A stretch of DNA of 64,000 nucleotides from positions 90,574 to 154,573 of the forward strand of contig CACRSC010000025.1 of the NCBI GenBank assembly GCA_902651635.1, read 5' to 3'. Below, one piece after another: positions 42,765-52,332 of this stretch. Under the pieces are notes generated by a model that ran no database searches, was not told where the DNA came from, and saw nothing but the letters and a program-made list of their open reading frames with translations. Source of the stretch: Mastigamoeba balamuthi. Lineage: Eukaryota; Evosea; Mastigamoebida; Mastigamoebidae. The translations under genes and the position numbers were made by a program. Every line of letters starts with the position of its first letter. Positions within the stretch are counted from its first letter, which is position 1.

Positions 42765-44096
42765 CGTTCCCGGCGCCCGGGACGGGGCTGGCGGGTGCGT
42801 GCGCGCAGCTCAAGGGGGCCGGGGCCGAGGCGGCGGTGTTCGTGGGGGACGAGGGCTCTGCGGTGCGACAAGGACGGGCTGACGAGCGCTGGGTGACCGC
42901 AGGGCGACCGCACCGAGGCGTCGTTCCAGGGCTTCGTGGCCGGGACGTTCCTGTCGGCGGTGGTGGCCAGCATGCCAGCATGGACCCCGGGGCCGAGGTC
43001 ACGGCGGCGTCCATCTTCCAGGTCGGCAGGCTGTCGCTGGGCCCCTTTGTCCAGGGCGGCGGTCCCGACAAGCCCTGCAACCAGGGCCTCGACAGGGTCT
43101 GGCTCACCCGCTGGGCCAACGGCTCCTTCGTCCTCGACGGGCCCAGCGTCCCCCAGAGCCACTGCGGCTCCGAGTACGACCCCCTCGACGCCCCCGCCGG
43201 CACCGACGCCGTCCTCATCGTCAAGTTCGCCGTCCCCTTCGGCATCATCGCCGTCTGCGCTGCCGTCGGCATCATGGTGGTCCTCTACAAGACTGTGCGC
43301 TCCTTGTTGTCCTCTTGAGCTCTCCTCCGCTTGTGCTCTCGGAGCTGTGTTCTCTCGTTGCTCCCTTTGCTCACTTGCTCCGCTCTCTCTCTCTCGCTTG
43401 GCCTCCCCGCAGAGGACGCGGCTGGAAGACCTCAACATCAGGCGGTCCGAGGTGGAGATCAACAACCAGCTGGGGAGGGGCAGGCTCGGGGCGGTGCACG
43501 TGGGCGACTGGAACGGGACCACCGTGGCTGTCCGCGTCATCGAGAAGACCAAGGCGACCCGCGACGACCTGCGGTCCATCAAGCGCGAGATCGCCCTGCT
43601 GCACAAGCTTCACCACCCCAGCCTTCTCATGCTCATGGGCCTCTGCGAGACCAAGACGGAGCTCCTCGTCATCTCTGGTTGCTTCTTCCTGCACTCGCTG
43701 CGTTCGTGTGGCCTCGCTGACAGCAACACCGAACAGAGTACATGGAAGGCGGGTCGCTGGACCAGTACCCCAGTACCTGTGACAACAGAAGGACGCACAC
43801 AACGTCTTCACCCTCATCGCCATTGCATTCGTTCGCGAAACGGATGCCACCATGACACTGAATCACTATCAGAAAACACGGACGTAGTCAAGGGAATCGT
43901 GGACCTACACTCTGCCAAGTCACCAGTCACACATAATCTTCTGGTTCGTGGCAGAGTGAGCACGCTTCTGCATTCTAAAAGCCTGGCGTGTAGCTGGACG
44001 ACAAGATGGGAGCCTCGGGGGAGCTCGGCCTCAAGTGCGGCGGATTCCTGGCTCCAGAGATCGTCGCTGGCAACTCTCCCGCGGCTGCCACTGACG
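42765..44096 (+). pseudogene. Receptor pseudokinase relic, right arm of inverted duplication
   Basis: Contains, in order, GTGLAGACAQLKGAGAEAAV, SLGPFVQGGGPDKPCNQGLD, the membrane helix FGIIAVCAAVGIMVVLYKTV, kinase N-lobe LGRGRLGAVHVGDW and VAVRVIEK, a catalytic-loop remnant after DVVKGI and the activation segment end FLAPEIVAGNSPAAATDV. Internal deletions at about 42870-42890 and 43005, loss of the DFW segment near 44010, and loss of the remaining C-lobe make it non-functional. At 44097 the sequence switches abruptly to the acidic-tailed family on the other strand. Exon-intron borders match the gene at 3003-7574. Confidence 0.85.
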
Positions 44097-44680
44097 TGCG
44101 GGGGGCTGGGGCGCTGCTCGGGCTGCTCGGCAACGCCTCTGTTCGCGGCGCTGGCGCCGTCGCCGCCGTGGTGGTCGCTGCCGGGGTCGCCGTCTCCGTC
44201 GAGCTTCGCGCCGCTCGACGTCTCGCCCCTGTGGAACTCGTCGTCCCTCCCAGCCTCGTCGGCCTCGTCGGTGTCGTCGGTGCCGCTGCCGTTGCCGTCG
44301 GCGTCATCGGCGAGCCCCCGTGCCGGCGGAGGTCTTGCCCTTGTCGTCGTCCTCGCCTTCGTCGCTGGCGTCGGCGTCGAGCTCCGGGCCGGCGGCTGTC
44401 GAGAAGAGCCTGCCGAGGGTTTTCAGGCGCCTGACCTGCCCCGCCAGCACGATCTCGGCCAGCGGGACGTCGCCCACCTGCAGCCACCGCGCGAACGCCA
44501 GCAGCTTGGGGTCGACGCCCGGGGCGCGGTGCTCAGGGCTCAGGCCCCTCTCTCCGCCTGACCCGCTTCAGGTCGCGGGCGAACAGCGGCTTGTCGTCCT
44601 CCATCTCCTCGACGAACGTGTCCTCCATGGCGCAGCACGCCGTCTGCACGTTACTTGCGTACGTGTTCGATATGTGCGTG
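44097..44680 (-). pseudogene. Acidic-tailed family, C-terminal relic
   Basis: Minus-strand sequence reads MEDTFVEEMEDDKPLFARDL, then after a one-base frame change HRAPGVDPKLLAFARWLQVG, VLAGQVRRLKTLGRLFS, PELDADASDEGEDDDKG, and an acidic/Ser/Thr tail. It matches the copy at 45540-46262 block by block. The N-terminal domain is absent here. Confidence 0.6.
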
Positions 44681-44776
44681 TTCGCCATGGCGGACACGTT
44701 CGTCGAGGAGATGGACGACGACAAGCCGCTCGTCGCCCGTGACCTGAAGCGGGTCAGGCGCATCGAGAGGGTCTGA
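44550..44776. repeat. Second, small fold-back inverted repeat
   Basis: Bases about 44550-44634 and 44690-44776 are inverted copies of about 85 bp coding for DTFVEEM(E/D)DDKPL and ARDLKRVRR on opposite strands, separated by a spacer of roughly 50 bp. The plus-strand arm reads MADTFVEEMDDDKPLVARDL and stops after RRIERV. Confidence 0.75.
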
Positions 44777-45539
44777 GCCCCGGGCGTAGACCAAGCTGCC
44801 TGCGTACGCGCGGGGGGCTGCAGGTGGGCGATATACCAATGGCCGAGATCGCGCTGCGGTCCTTCGCCATGTCGATCACCTGCGCGTGATGCTGATACTC
44901 ACTGTCAAACGGTGAATATTTGTAATGTGAGGGGATTTCATCCGTCCAAAAAGGGGGTTTGTGAGATCACACAGAGGCAAGCACGCACGGGAGTTGAGGA
45001 GTCGGGGCGCTGCTGGGTGGGAGGGACACACACAGGGAGACGCTGGCTGGTTGCCGGGCAGTGGAGGCTGGAACGGGCCGAGATTTTTGAAGTTTTTTGA
45101 AGTCGCCTGAAGAGCTTGTGGGCCTCGTGGGAGCTCATCGGGCCTCGTAGAACCTGACGATGTACGGCCAAAATGGCCACGTGGTCACGGGCCCCCGACG
45201 CGCGTTGCACCGTCCCCGCAGCATCAGAGAAGCTCTCGCCGAGTGACGTGGCGCGGTGTTTTGAAGATCTCCGCTACCCTGAATTATCTGTTGCTCACAG
45301 GTCTTCGCCGCGGCACCCCGCGCTGGCGTCGAGGGCCACCAAGCCTGCTATGCGCTTGTCGTCGTCCATCTCTTCCACGAACGTGTCCTTCACTATGAGT
45401 GCACAGTAAATCAACTGAATTTGAGGTCCGTTGTTGCGTTCTGCCCTTTGCGGGCTATCCACAAACTCAACTCACTCGCCGCGGTGGGTGCCAAAGCAGT
45501 TCAGCCAGGAGGGGAGGGCGAGGACGGCCATCGCGGGCG
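44777..45539. other. Spacer with a further acidic-family scrap
   Basis: Mostly unrecognised. On the minus strand around 45410-45300 the frame VKDTFVEEMDDDKRIAGLVA is a diverged scrap of the same family exon. A second minus-strand segment near 45175-45140 reads WPFWPYIVRFYEAR before a stop and is not placed. No intact gene. Confidence 0.45.
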
Positions 45540-46443
45540 TCAGTCCTGATGGAGGCTGGGGCGCTGCTCGGCATCGCTCTGGTCGCTGCCGGGGTCCTCT
45601 CCGTCGAGCTTCGCGCCGCTCGACGTCTCGCCCTCGAGGAACTCGTCGTCGCTCCCCGCGTGGGTCTCGTCATCGGGGAGAAGCGCCTCGTCGGCCTCGT
45701 CGGTGCCGCAGCCGGTGCCGTCAACGTCATCGGCGAGCTCCGTGCCGGCAGAGGTCTTGCCGCCCTTGTCGCCGTCCTCGCCCTCGTCGCTGGCGTCGGC
45801 GTCGAGCTCCGGGCCGGCGGGCGACAAGAAGAGCCTCTCGAGGGTGTTCAGGCGCCTGACGTGCCCTGCCAGCGCGGTCTCGGCCATCAGGACGTCAGCG
45901 ACCTGCAGCCCCCGCGCGTACACGAGGAGCTCGGGGTCAACCCCAGGGGCGGGGTGCTGCGCGCTCAGGCCCCTCTCGATGCGCCTGAGCTGCTTCACAT
46001 CGCGGGCGCAGAAGGGCTTGTCGTCGTCCATAGCCTCGACGAACGCGTCCGCAACGGCGCAGTACGCCGTCTGAGCGTTCCCCGCGTACGAGGCAGCTGC
46101 GCTGCGGAGGGTGTGCCCGTCCTGCTCCATGTCGCGTATCTGTAGGATCACAGTCGTGGTCAAGGAGAAACGCAGCTGGCAGGGAGGGCGGGTCAGTACG
46201 CACGTAGCGGTTGATCGTGTCCTGGACTGTTTGCTGTGCTTTCTTCCTCCACAGCCTCTCAATGCGCACCCCGACTGACTTCTCTACGTGGCGGAAGACG
46301 GTGCTCAGTAAGTGGTTTCTTTCTCCTTGGGGCCCATGTCGAGGCCCTTCACGTGCAGGCGCGTCGCCTCCGGGCCCCATACGCTGATCGTGGCCACCAT
46401 CTCGGCCCTCCAGCTCTGGAACGTGGCGCGGGGCTTCTGCCAT
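45540..46443 (-). pseudogene. Acidic-tailed family, most complete copy
   Basis: The N-terminal part (46443-46190) encodes FQSWRAEMVATISVWGPEAT, then after a frame change VFRHVEKSVGVRIERLWRKK and INRYVRT. An open frame from 46262 to 45540 then gives NAQTAYCAVADAFVEAMDDD, ARDVKQLRRIERGLSAQHP, PGVDPELLVYARGLQVADVL, VRRLNTLERLFLSPAG and a strongly acidic tail (DADASDEGEDGDKGG, later EDPGSDQSDAEQ). The frame change in the first domain and the missing clean start suggest decay or an unresolved intron or sequencing error. Family, fold and function are unrecognised. Related scraps lie only within 41.9-46.4 kb of this window. Confidence 0.5.
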
Positions 46444-47439
46444 GATTATCTCCCTGGCTCGTTACTTCAGTGTGAGTGCTGAGGGGTTCAGGACTGCTGC
46501 TGCTGCTGCTGCCTCTGTGTTCATGGCAATCAATGCGAATGCTGGAATCTACCTTGAAGTGACTGCAGTGTTGCAGTCAGGCAGGATTTCAAAACAATTC
46601 CAAAGAAAAACCCATTGTATTGCCCAGTGGAGTCGTACAGACATCGACACACAGGGGCCGACTGTGTGGTGCCGTACTGGTGGGTGCTCTCTGCTTTCCA
46701 GCCATTGCATTTGCATTTGCTCTCCATTCTCTGGCCCCCACGCACCCACCTCGCATCAGAGGGAGGCTCCACAGAGCCCAGCCACCAGGTACCTTGGAAG
46801 CTGGGGCCCTGTGTAGCACATTGACATATACGGGGGGGCAATTGCCCAAGGTGAAGATCGCCTCACTGGAGCGGTCCTCAGATCGGTTCACTCCACCCCG
46901 AGAGGATGTCCCCGAGACATGCGGCGTATGGGTTTGCCCAGTGCACGGTTGTGCTGTCCCAAACACCCTCTGTGCTCTCCACTCGAGTATTGCTTCTCTC
47001 TCTTCGGGCCTGACCCAGCCTGGCCGCGTCATTCTGCGGTGAGGGCTGAAGCCCCCTCGCTCTGTTGCTACACGATGATCATCCAGCAGCCCGCCATGCC
47101 CCATCCTACTCGCTCGGCCGAGTGTCGCCCCGGCTGCCGGCAGCGGACTCGGTTAACGTGGAGCTGGTGCCGTGGCGGATGGCCCACCCGAACCTCTCTC
47201 ACTCACTCACTCACTCACTCACTCACTCACTCACTCAATCACTCACTCACTCACTCTCTCTCTCGTACGACTCGCCGAGACGCTCCGCTTTCGCGAGTAC
47301 AATTTCACACAGTTAGCGGTGCTGGGGCTGGACAGCACCGCGACCAGGCAAGGACGAACGAGGGCTTGAGCTCCGAGCACAGAGTCGTAAAGTACTTTGT
47401 GTGCCTTTTGGGTGAACCCGCTGGCGGCCGAGGGCCGAC
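46444..47439. other. Intergenic, about 1 kb, with microsatellite
   Basis: No supported exon. A poly-(CTG) run near 46497-46520 and a CTCA/CACT microsatellite at 47199-47255 followed by a TCTC tract occur here. A short hairpin-prone run GCAGTGTTGCAGTCAG lies near 46565. Confidence 0.45.
47199..47255. repeat. Tetranucleotide microsatellite (CTCA)n
   Basis: About 14 nearly perfect CTCA units, interrupted once by CAAT, then a CTCTCTCTCT tail. It yields a false open frame of SLTHSLTH repeats. Confidence 0.95.
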
Positions 47440-48988
47440 TCAGAGCAGCGCCGACACCGACGACTCCTGGTGCGCTGCCTGCTGCGCCTTGGGCTGCTGC
47501 GGCTGGCCGTCGTGCGGCTGCGGCTGCTCCGGCTGCTCCGGCTGGTCCGCGGGCTGCTGGCCCGCGAGCGCCTTGCTCTTGAGCAGCGCGATGTCCGCCT
47601 TGGCCGTCTCGAGCTCGGCGCGGGCCCTGGCGAGCTCGGCGGCGATGGCCCTGACCTCGACGAGGATGGCCAGGCCCGGGTCGCCCTCCTGCTGCTGCTG
47701 CGGCGTCGACTGCGACTCCATGTCCGTCGCGCTGCGCTTGTTGGCCCCCGCGGCCCCGTCGGCCGTCGGCGTGGGCTCGTCGGCGACGGGGTCGGGCTGC
47801 GGCGACAGGTCGTCGTTGCGCAGCACCTCGTCGAGCATCGCCATGTTGGCCGTCACGTTGGCGTCCGACTGCAGCGCGGGGATCTTGTCGATCAGCGACC
47901 GCACGGCCTCGAGCGTCACCAGCACGCGGATCTGCCCGCCCCTGGGGCTCTGCGCGCCCCCGGGCGACTCGAGCCCCGCGACCCTCGGCGCCTTGGGGCT
48001 CAGCACCCCGAGCCTCCGCAGCCTGTCCGCGTCGCGCGGGTGGCTCTTGGACGTGATCCGCAGCCGCTCGGGCTCCTCGGCGTGCTTGAGCATCTGGCTC
48101 GACACCGACGCCCCGGGCAGGTTCAGCAGGTCGTACGCCAGCGGGTTCATCGGGTAGTACGTCCGCTTCAGCGTCTCGCACCACACCCGCGGGTACGCCG
48201 TCCCGCGCCACACCAGCGGCTTCATCGCCTTCCACGTCTTGCCGTCGGCGTTGAGCTCCGCCCCCTCGGACGTCTCCGACTCGGGCGCGTCGCGCGGCGT
48301 CCCGCGGCACTTGTCCGGGCAGAACCAGTCCCCTGTCGGCAGCTGCGCCAGCTTCACGCACTGCAGGTGGAAGATGTCCTCGCACTTGTCGTTGCTGCAC
48401 ACAATGTGCTGCGCCGAGGGGAGACAAGCAAAAAGAGGCCCGGTGAGAAGCGTGGGGTGAGGCACGAGAGACGAGAGACAGTGGTTGTGTGGCGGGCTCA
48501 CGGGGGTGTCGTCCTCGACCCAGTTGTCGCAGATGCGGCAGTACCAGTCGTTCCTGCGGTGTTTTGGACGCGGTTTTGTTGGTTTGGCGGCCGAAATCAA
48601 TTGAAACGGGCGCGAATTGTCCCCAATTGGAGGGAATCGAAAAAAAGAGCGCTGGTCACCTGCGGAGGATGCGCTGGCGCGGGTTGCGGTGGCGGGGCAG
48701 CACGAGCCACTTGTTGGTGACGCCGTCGAGGTAGCGCACGGTCTCCTTCTTGCCTGCTGGGGGGGTGAGCCCCGAATTTCCCGATGGATTGTCAGATGGA
48801 TTTGTCCGATAATTTCCCCGATCTGCCAGTGCAGAGAAATTTGCTGCTTTCGGGATGGAACGGAATGAAACACGGAATGACCGGTGCGGACACCCCCGTG
48901 TGTTCGGCTCCGCACCGTCGTCAGCCGCCTTGGGGGCCTCGGCCGGCGCTGCTGCCGGGGCCGCTGTCTGTGCTGCTGCTGCCGCCAT
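47440..48988 (-). CDS. PHD-finger protein
   Basis: Exons 48988-48916, 48753-48660, 48553-48502 and 48408-47440 give 395 residues. A C4HC3 PHD finger (about residues 58-105) is split by an intron: WYCRICDNWVEDD, then CSNDKCEDIFHLQCVKL and GDWFCPDKC; such modules read histone H3 tails. Just before it lies a basic stretch YLDGVTNKWLVLPRHRNPRQ. After it comes a conserved-looking region (WRGTAYPRVWCETLKRTYYP, ITSKSHPRDADRLRRLG), a coiled coil (EVRAIAAELARARAELETAK) and a Gln/Pro-rich end. I infer a nuclear chromatin-associated role; no catalytic domain is present. About 110 residues of the last exon were copied to 40063-40391. The third intron boundary region holds TCAATTGA in the preceding intron (48597-48604). 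Confidence 0.85.
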
Positions 48989-50005
48989 TTTCCCCGTTTG
49001 AATCTCTCTACGATTCGAAAATATCCTGCAGGTTATCGGGGGTCATCAGATGCCGTCACGGCGCCACGCGGCGACACTCGCGCCGCGTTGCTCTCGCGCG
49101 GGTGGCGGGGGGCGCGCGTACCCGCGGGGTTTTCCGGTCTGGTGGGTTTTCAAAAGTGCGGCGAATGGCGTCACGGCGCGGGAGAATATCTTCTGCGCCC
49201 TCAGATATCGAAGAATATATATTATCTCGGCACAGGAGCAGCTCCCAGGCCCGCCGAGGGCCGCGTCCAGCGGGCGCGGGGGCCGCCAGCCCCGTGTTAT
49301 ATAGTTTTTCATTATTAGAGGGAGCGGCGTCGAGGTATCCGAAAGATATCCAAGATTCCAAAACCACAACAAAGAAATCTGGATTTCCCTCTTGGGCCCA
49401 CCATCTATCGGGGAAAGCGCAGTCGTTTGGAGCAGTAGGAGCGGTGAACACTGAAAACATCGCCATTGAATCCGACTGGGAGCAGAGGCCTCCTCTCCAG
49501 GGTCTGAACAAGAGAGGGCGAGGCCTCCGAGTTCAGGTTCCTGTCCTGCCTTAAGGGGACCTCTTCCATCCCTCTGGCCAAGCTGAATGGGGGAGCACCG
49601 ATGCCTCGTCTGCCAGCGTATCAGCTGTCTCTGCTGCAACGCGAGACCAGTCTTCCGTCAGTGTATGGAGAAGGCGGCTGCTCAGGCTGTGTGGATGGCC
49701 TGCCCTCTGGGACGTGGGCGGGCACCACAGGTCAACTTCTGAGCCCTTGTGGCCCCGCTTCTCGCCCAGCGCCTGTGAAAGAACAGACTCGGGCACGCCA
49801 CATGATGCGCGCTTGGATGCCGCCCTTGCCCAGCGCCACGTGCCCCCTCGAGGGACGCGTCATGCAGGTCTGCTCCGGTGGGGACTTCAGCTCGCAAGGA
49901 ATTTTCCCCTCAGCATTTTTCACTCTGCCGCCCCCACCCCGGGGCCGTTTGGCGTGCGATCCGGTGCCCTCGTCTCGCCAGACCACTGCCCCCCTTCCCA
50001 CGGCC
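48989..50005. promoter_or_regulatory. Divergent intergenic region, 1 kb, with clustered ATATC words
   Basis: Between the PHD gene and the next plus-strand gene. AT-rich islands hold AAAATATCCTG (49018), GAATATCTTC (49190), CAGATATCGAAG (49202), GAATATATATTATC (49212) and AAGATATCC (49343). From about 49440 the sequence has open frames without recognisable similarity; I see no supported exon. Confidence 0.4.
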
Positions 50006-51911
50006 ATGCCCTGCAGGCTCGCGGTGGCCCTGTGCCTCGCAGCGCTCCTGGCGCTCGCCACGCGTGGGGCTGCGCCGCCAGACGCGGTCGACGTCGCCTG
50101 CGCCTCCGACGACTCCGCGTCGTCCTCGGTCTTCCTCGCCTCCGCGCACGACGTGGCCCCCGTCTACCACGCCGTGCTCGGCACCCCGCAGCTCCACGCC
50201 GTCCCCGCCGCCACGCCCTCGGCGCGGGCACGTCTCGCGCGCCCCCCGCCGCCCGCTTTTGTCCCGTGATTGCGTTGCTGATGCCCTGTTTTGGCCGTCA
50301 GACGAATAGCCCTACTTGGGTCGAGCCCTCGGCGTCGACAGGGGGCGCCGAGGGCCTCCTGCTGCTGGCCCACGCCTGCCCCGCCGAGCCCTGCGCGGAG
50401 CCTCCGGCGCTGGCGTTCAGCCGGCTGCTGAACGGGTCGTTCCTGCCGCCGACGGTTGTGTGGCGCCCGCCCAGCGGCCTCTGGGCCTCGCAGGTCTCCG
50501 CGGCCTACGACAGCACAGCGGGCCGCTACGCCGTCGCCTACGCCTGCAGGGCCTGCGGGGCCCTCGGGGCGTGCGTCCCCGGCGTGTGCCTCGCGGAGAC
50601 AGCGGACCCGACGAGCGCTGGCCCGCACTGGCGCGACGCGGGCGTCGTCGTCTCCGCGGCAGACAGCAACGCGACGACGACGGCCGCTGTCTGGGGCGCC
50701 GCGGGGTCGCTGCTGTGGTCCGACGGCGCCGCCGTCTACCTCGCGAGGGTCTACGCGCACAGCCCGCGGCCGCTGGTCGGGCAGGACGCCGTCCTGCGTG
50801 CAGCGGTGCCCGGGGAGCGCGTGGCGCTGGGGCCGTCGCCCATACGCTCGCCGCTGACGGGGCACTGGATGCTGCCCCTGACCCGCCTGGGCGACGGCAC
50901 GCTCGAGTGGCTCCTGCTGGACCCCAGCACGCACGCCTTGGCCAGGGGCGCCCCGTGTGGCACTCGCTTCGAGACGGCCGGCGCGGTGGCCGCGTCTGTG
51001 CGGGCCCTCAGGCAGCCCGGCCGCTACGAGCTCTTCTGCAGCGTCGGCGGCGACTCGTGGGCCGTCGGGCAGCTCCACGCGGGCGCCTCTGCGATGCCGA
51101 GGGGCGAGAACGGCGAGTCGTACGATGTCCTGGCGACGCTGCAGCTCGTCAACACTACAGACCCCGGCGACGCTGCGCTCGTTGTCCGCGCGATGTCGCG
51201 CGTGCTCGAGGGCTGCGGCCCTCTGCAGCCCTACAGCGTCGACGTCGACGCGAGCAACAGGACACTGCTGCTGCAGGTCGTGCTGCCCGACGTGCAGCGC
51301 GCAGACGACCTCGCGCTGGCCGTGGAGTCGCCCTACGGCGACCTGCGGAGCATCGACGACGTGGGCAGCAAGATCAACGCGGACTTCGGCGTCCTCGTCA
51401 AGAAGTTCTTCCCCGCCGACCGCCCGTCGTCGTCGTCGGGGCCAGAGTCGGAGTCGCTGCAGGCGAGGGCGTCCAGCGAGTGCGCCGGGCAGGAGCCGAA
51501 CCGCTCGGGGTGCGAGGAGCATCGCCCGCTCGTGCCGAGCGCACCGACACCGCCGCCTCTGGTGGTCGTGGCAATCGTCCTCCCCGTCGCCCTCCTCGTC
51601 ATCGGCGCCACCGCCGTCGTCACAGCGTCGATCATGTGCGCCACCCCGCGCTCCCAGCCGTACCCTCCTCGTCTGACAGGGCGCGTCTGCTGCCGCGGCG
51701 TCGCAGAACTGTGCGGGTGGCACGCGAGCGCGAGAAGGCCAAGGAGGGCCTCTGCTTCCCGCCGACGAGCATCGAGCTCATGGCCCGCGAGCCCAGCGCG
51801 GCCGCGCAGGTGCCCGACAGCTGGCTCAAGTCGCTGCCCGAGCCCGAGCTCTGCCAGACCTCTGGCCTGCCCCGTAACGGCTCCGTGGGCGTGGAGAGCA
51901 AGAGCCTCTGA
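50006..51911 (+). CDS. Type I membrane protein of unknown family
   Basis: Exons 50006-50227, 50302-51635 and 51680-51911 give 595 residues. Signal peptide CRLAVALCLAALLALATRG; a roughly 480-residue extracellular part with Trp/Gly-rich beta-like segments (LLLLAHACPAEPC, AAYDSTAGRYAVAYACRAC, AAVWGAAGSLLWSDGAAVYL, HWMLPLTRLGDGTLEWLLLD, GRYELFCSVGGDSWAVGQL) reminiscent of glycosidase- or sialidase-type propellers; one membrane helix (VVVAIVLPVALLVIGATAVV); a basic RLLPRRRR stop-transfer and a 70-residue cytoplasmic tail. The first intron has a GC donor (gcacgt). The 44-nt second intron uses the gtgcgc donor and restores the frame exactly. Catalytic residues cannot be assigned, so it is best called an orphan surface receptor or adhesin. 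Confidence 0.7.
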
Positions 51912-52332
51912 ATGGGGTCGGCGGCGGCTGCGCCCTTGGCTGCGCTGCCGTCCCGCTGCCGCCGCCCGAGCCGTCGCCCTCGGCCGGTCCGCCCCCCCAT
52001 CGGTGGCCGCCGACTGCGGGATGAGAAGGAGAGAAGGGGCTCGCGCGGGTGTGAATAATCAATTGCTGATGCCGTCAACGTTAACGTGCGCGTTCGCCAG
52101 TGCAGCAAACACCACGCCGGCCCCTCCGTGAGCCCTCGGGTGTTGGAGAGGAGCCCCTCCTCGCACCACCCGCAGTCCCCTGACCCTCCATCTCCCTCCC
52201 ACCCCCCATCTCTCGCGCCTTCGGAACCAAAGAGAAAGAGAAGAGGCCTCACGGAGCAAACAAAAAAGCAAGAAGAAAGCGTTAAGCGTGTGCAAAGTCG
52301 AAAGCGAGAACGTCGGGGGGTCGGGGGGTATG
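51912..52332. other. Convergent intergenic, 420 bp
   Basis: 3' ends of two convergent genes. TAATCAATTGCTGA occurs at about 52050. No exon seen. Confidence 0.4.

Larger units (their letters stand above)
40430..44000. repeat. Large imperfect inverted duplication centred near 42.3 kb
   Basis: Left arm (about 40430-42285) and right arm (about 42310-44000) carry the same order outward from the centre: N-terminal domain of the acidic-tailed family, a spacer with CCATGGAA and the word CCGCTTGTGCTCTTCC, then pseudokinase relic. The arms differ by many substitutions and by indels (for example the right arm lacks the eight residues after KEGS), so they are not a mirror copy created by a read artefact alone. 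The very centre can form a hairpin: CACCGCTG/CAGCGGTG flanks a loop of about 20 nt. Confidence 0.8.

Noticed and set aside
40430-44000. Inverted duplication as a pure assembly artefact
   Set aside because: The arms differ by indels and many substitutions, which a mirrored contig would not show; only the central join is suspect.
46497-46520. CTG run as a coding polyleucine or polyalanine tract
   Set aside because: No surrounding exon or splice sites.
47199-47255. CRISPR-like array
   Set aside because: Tetranucleotide tandem repeat with no spacers; the genome is eukaryotic.
47065-47369. Frames of SLTHSLTH repeats
   Set aside because: Translation of the (CTCA)n microsatellite.
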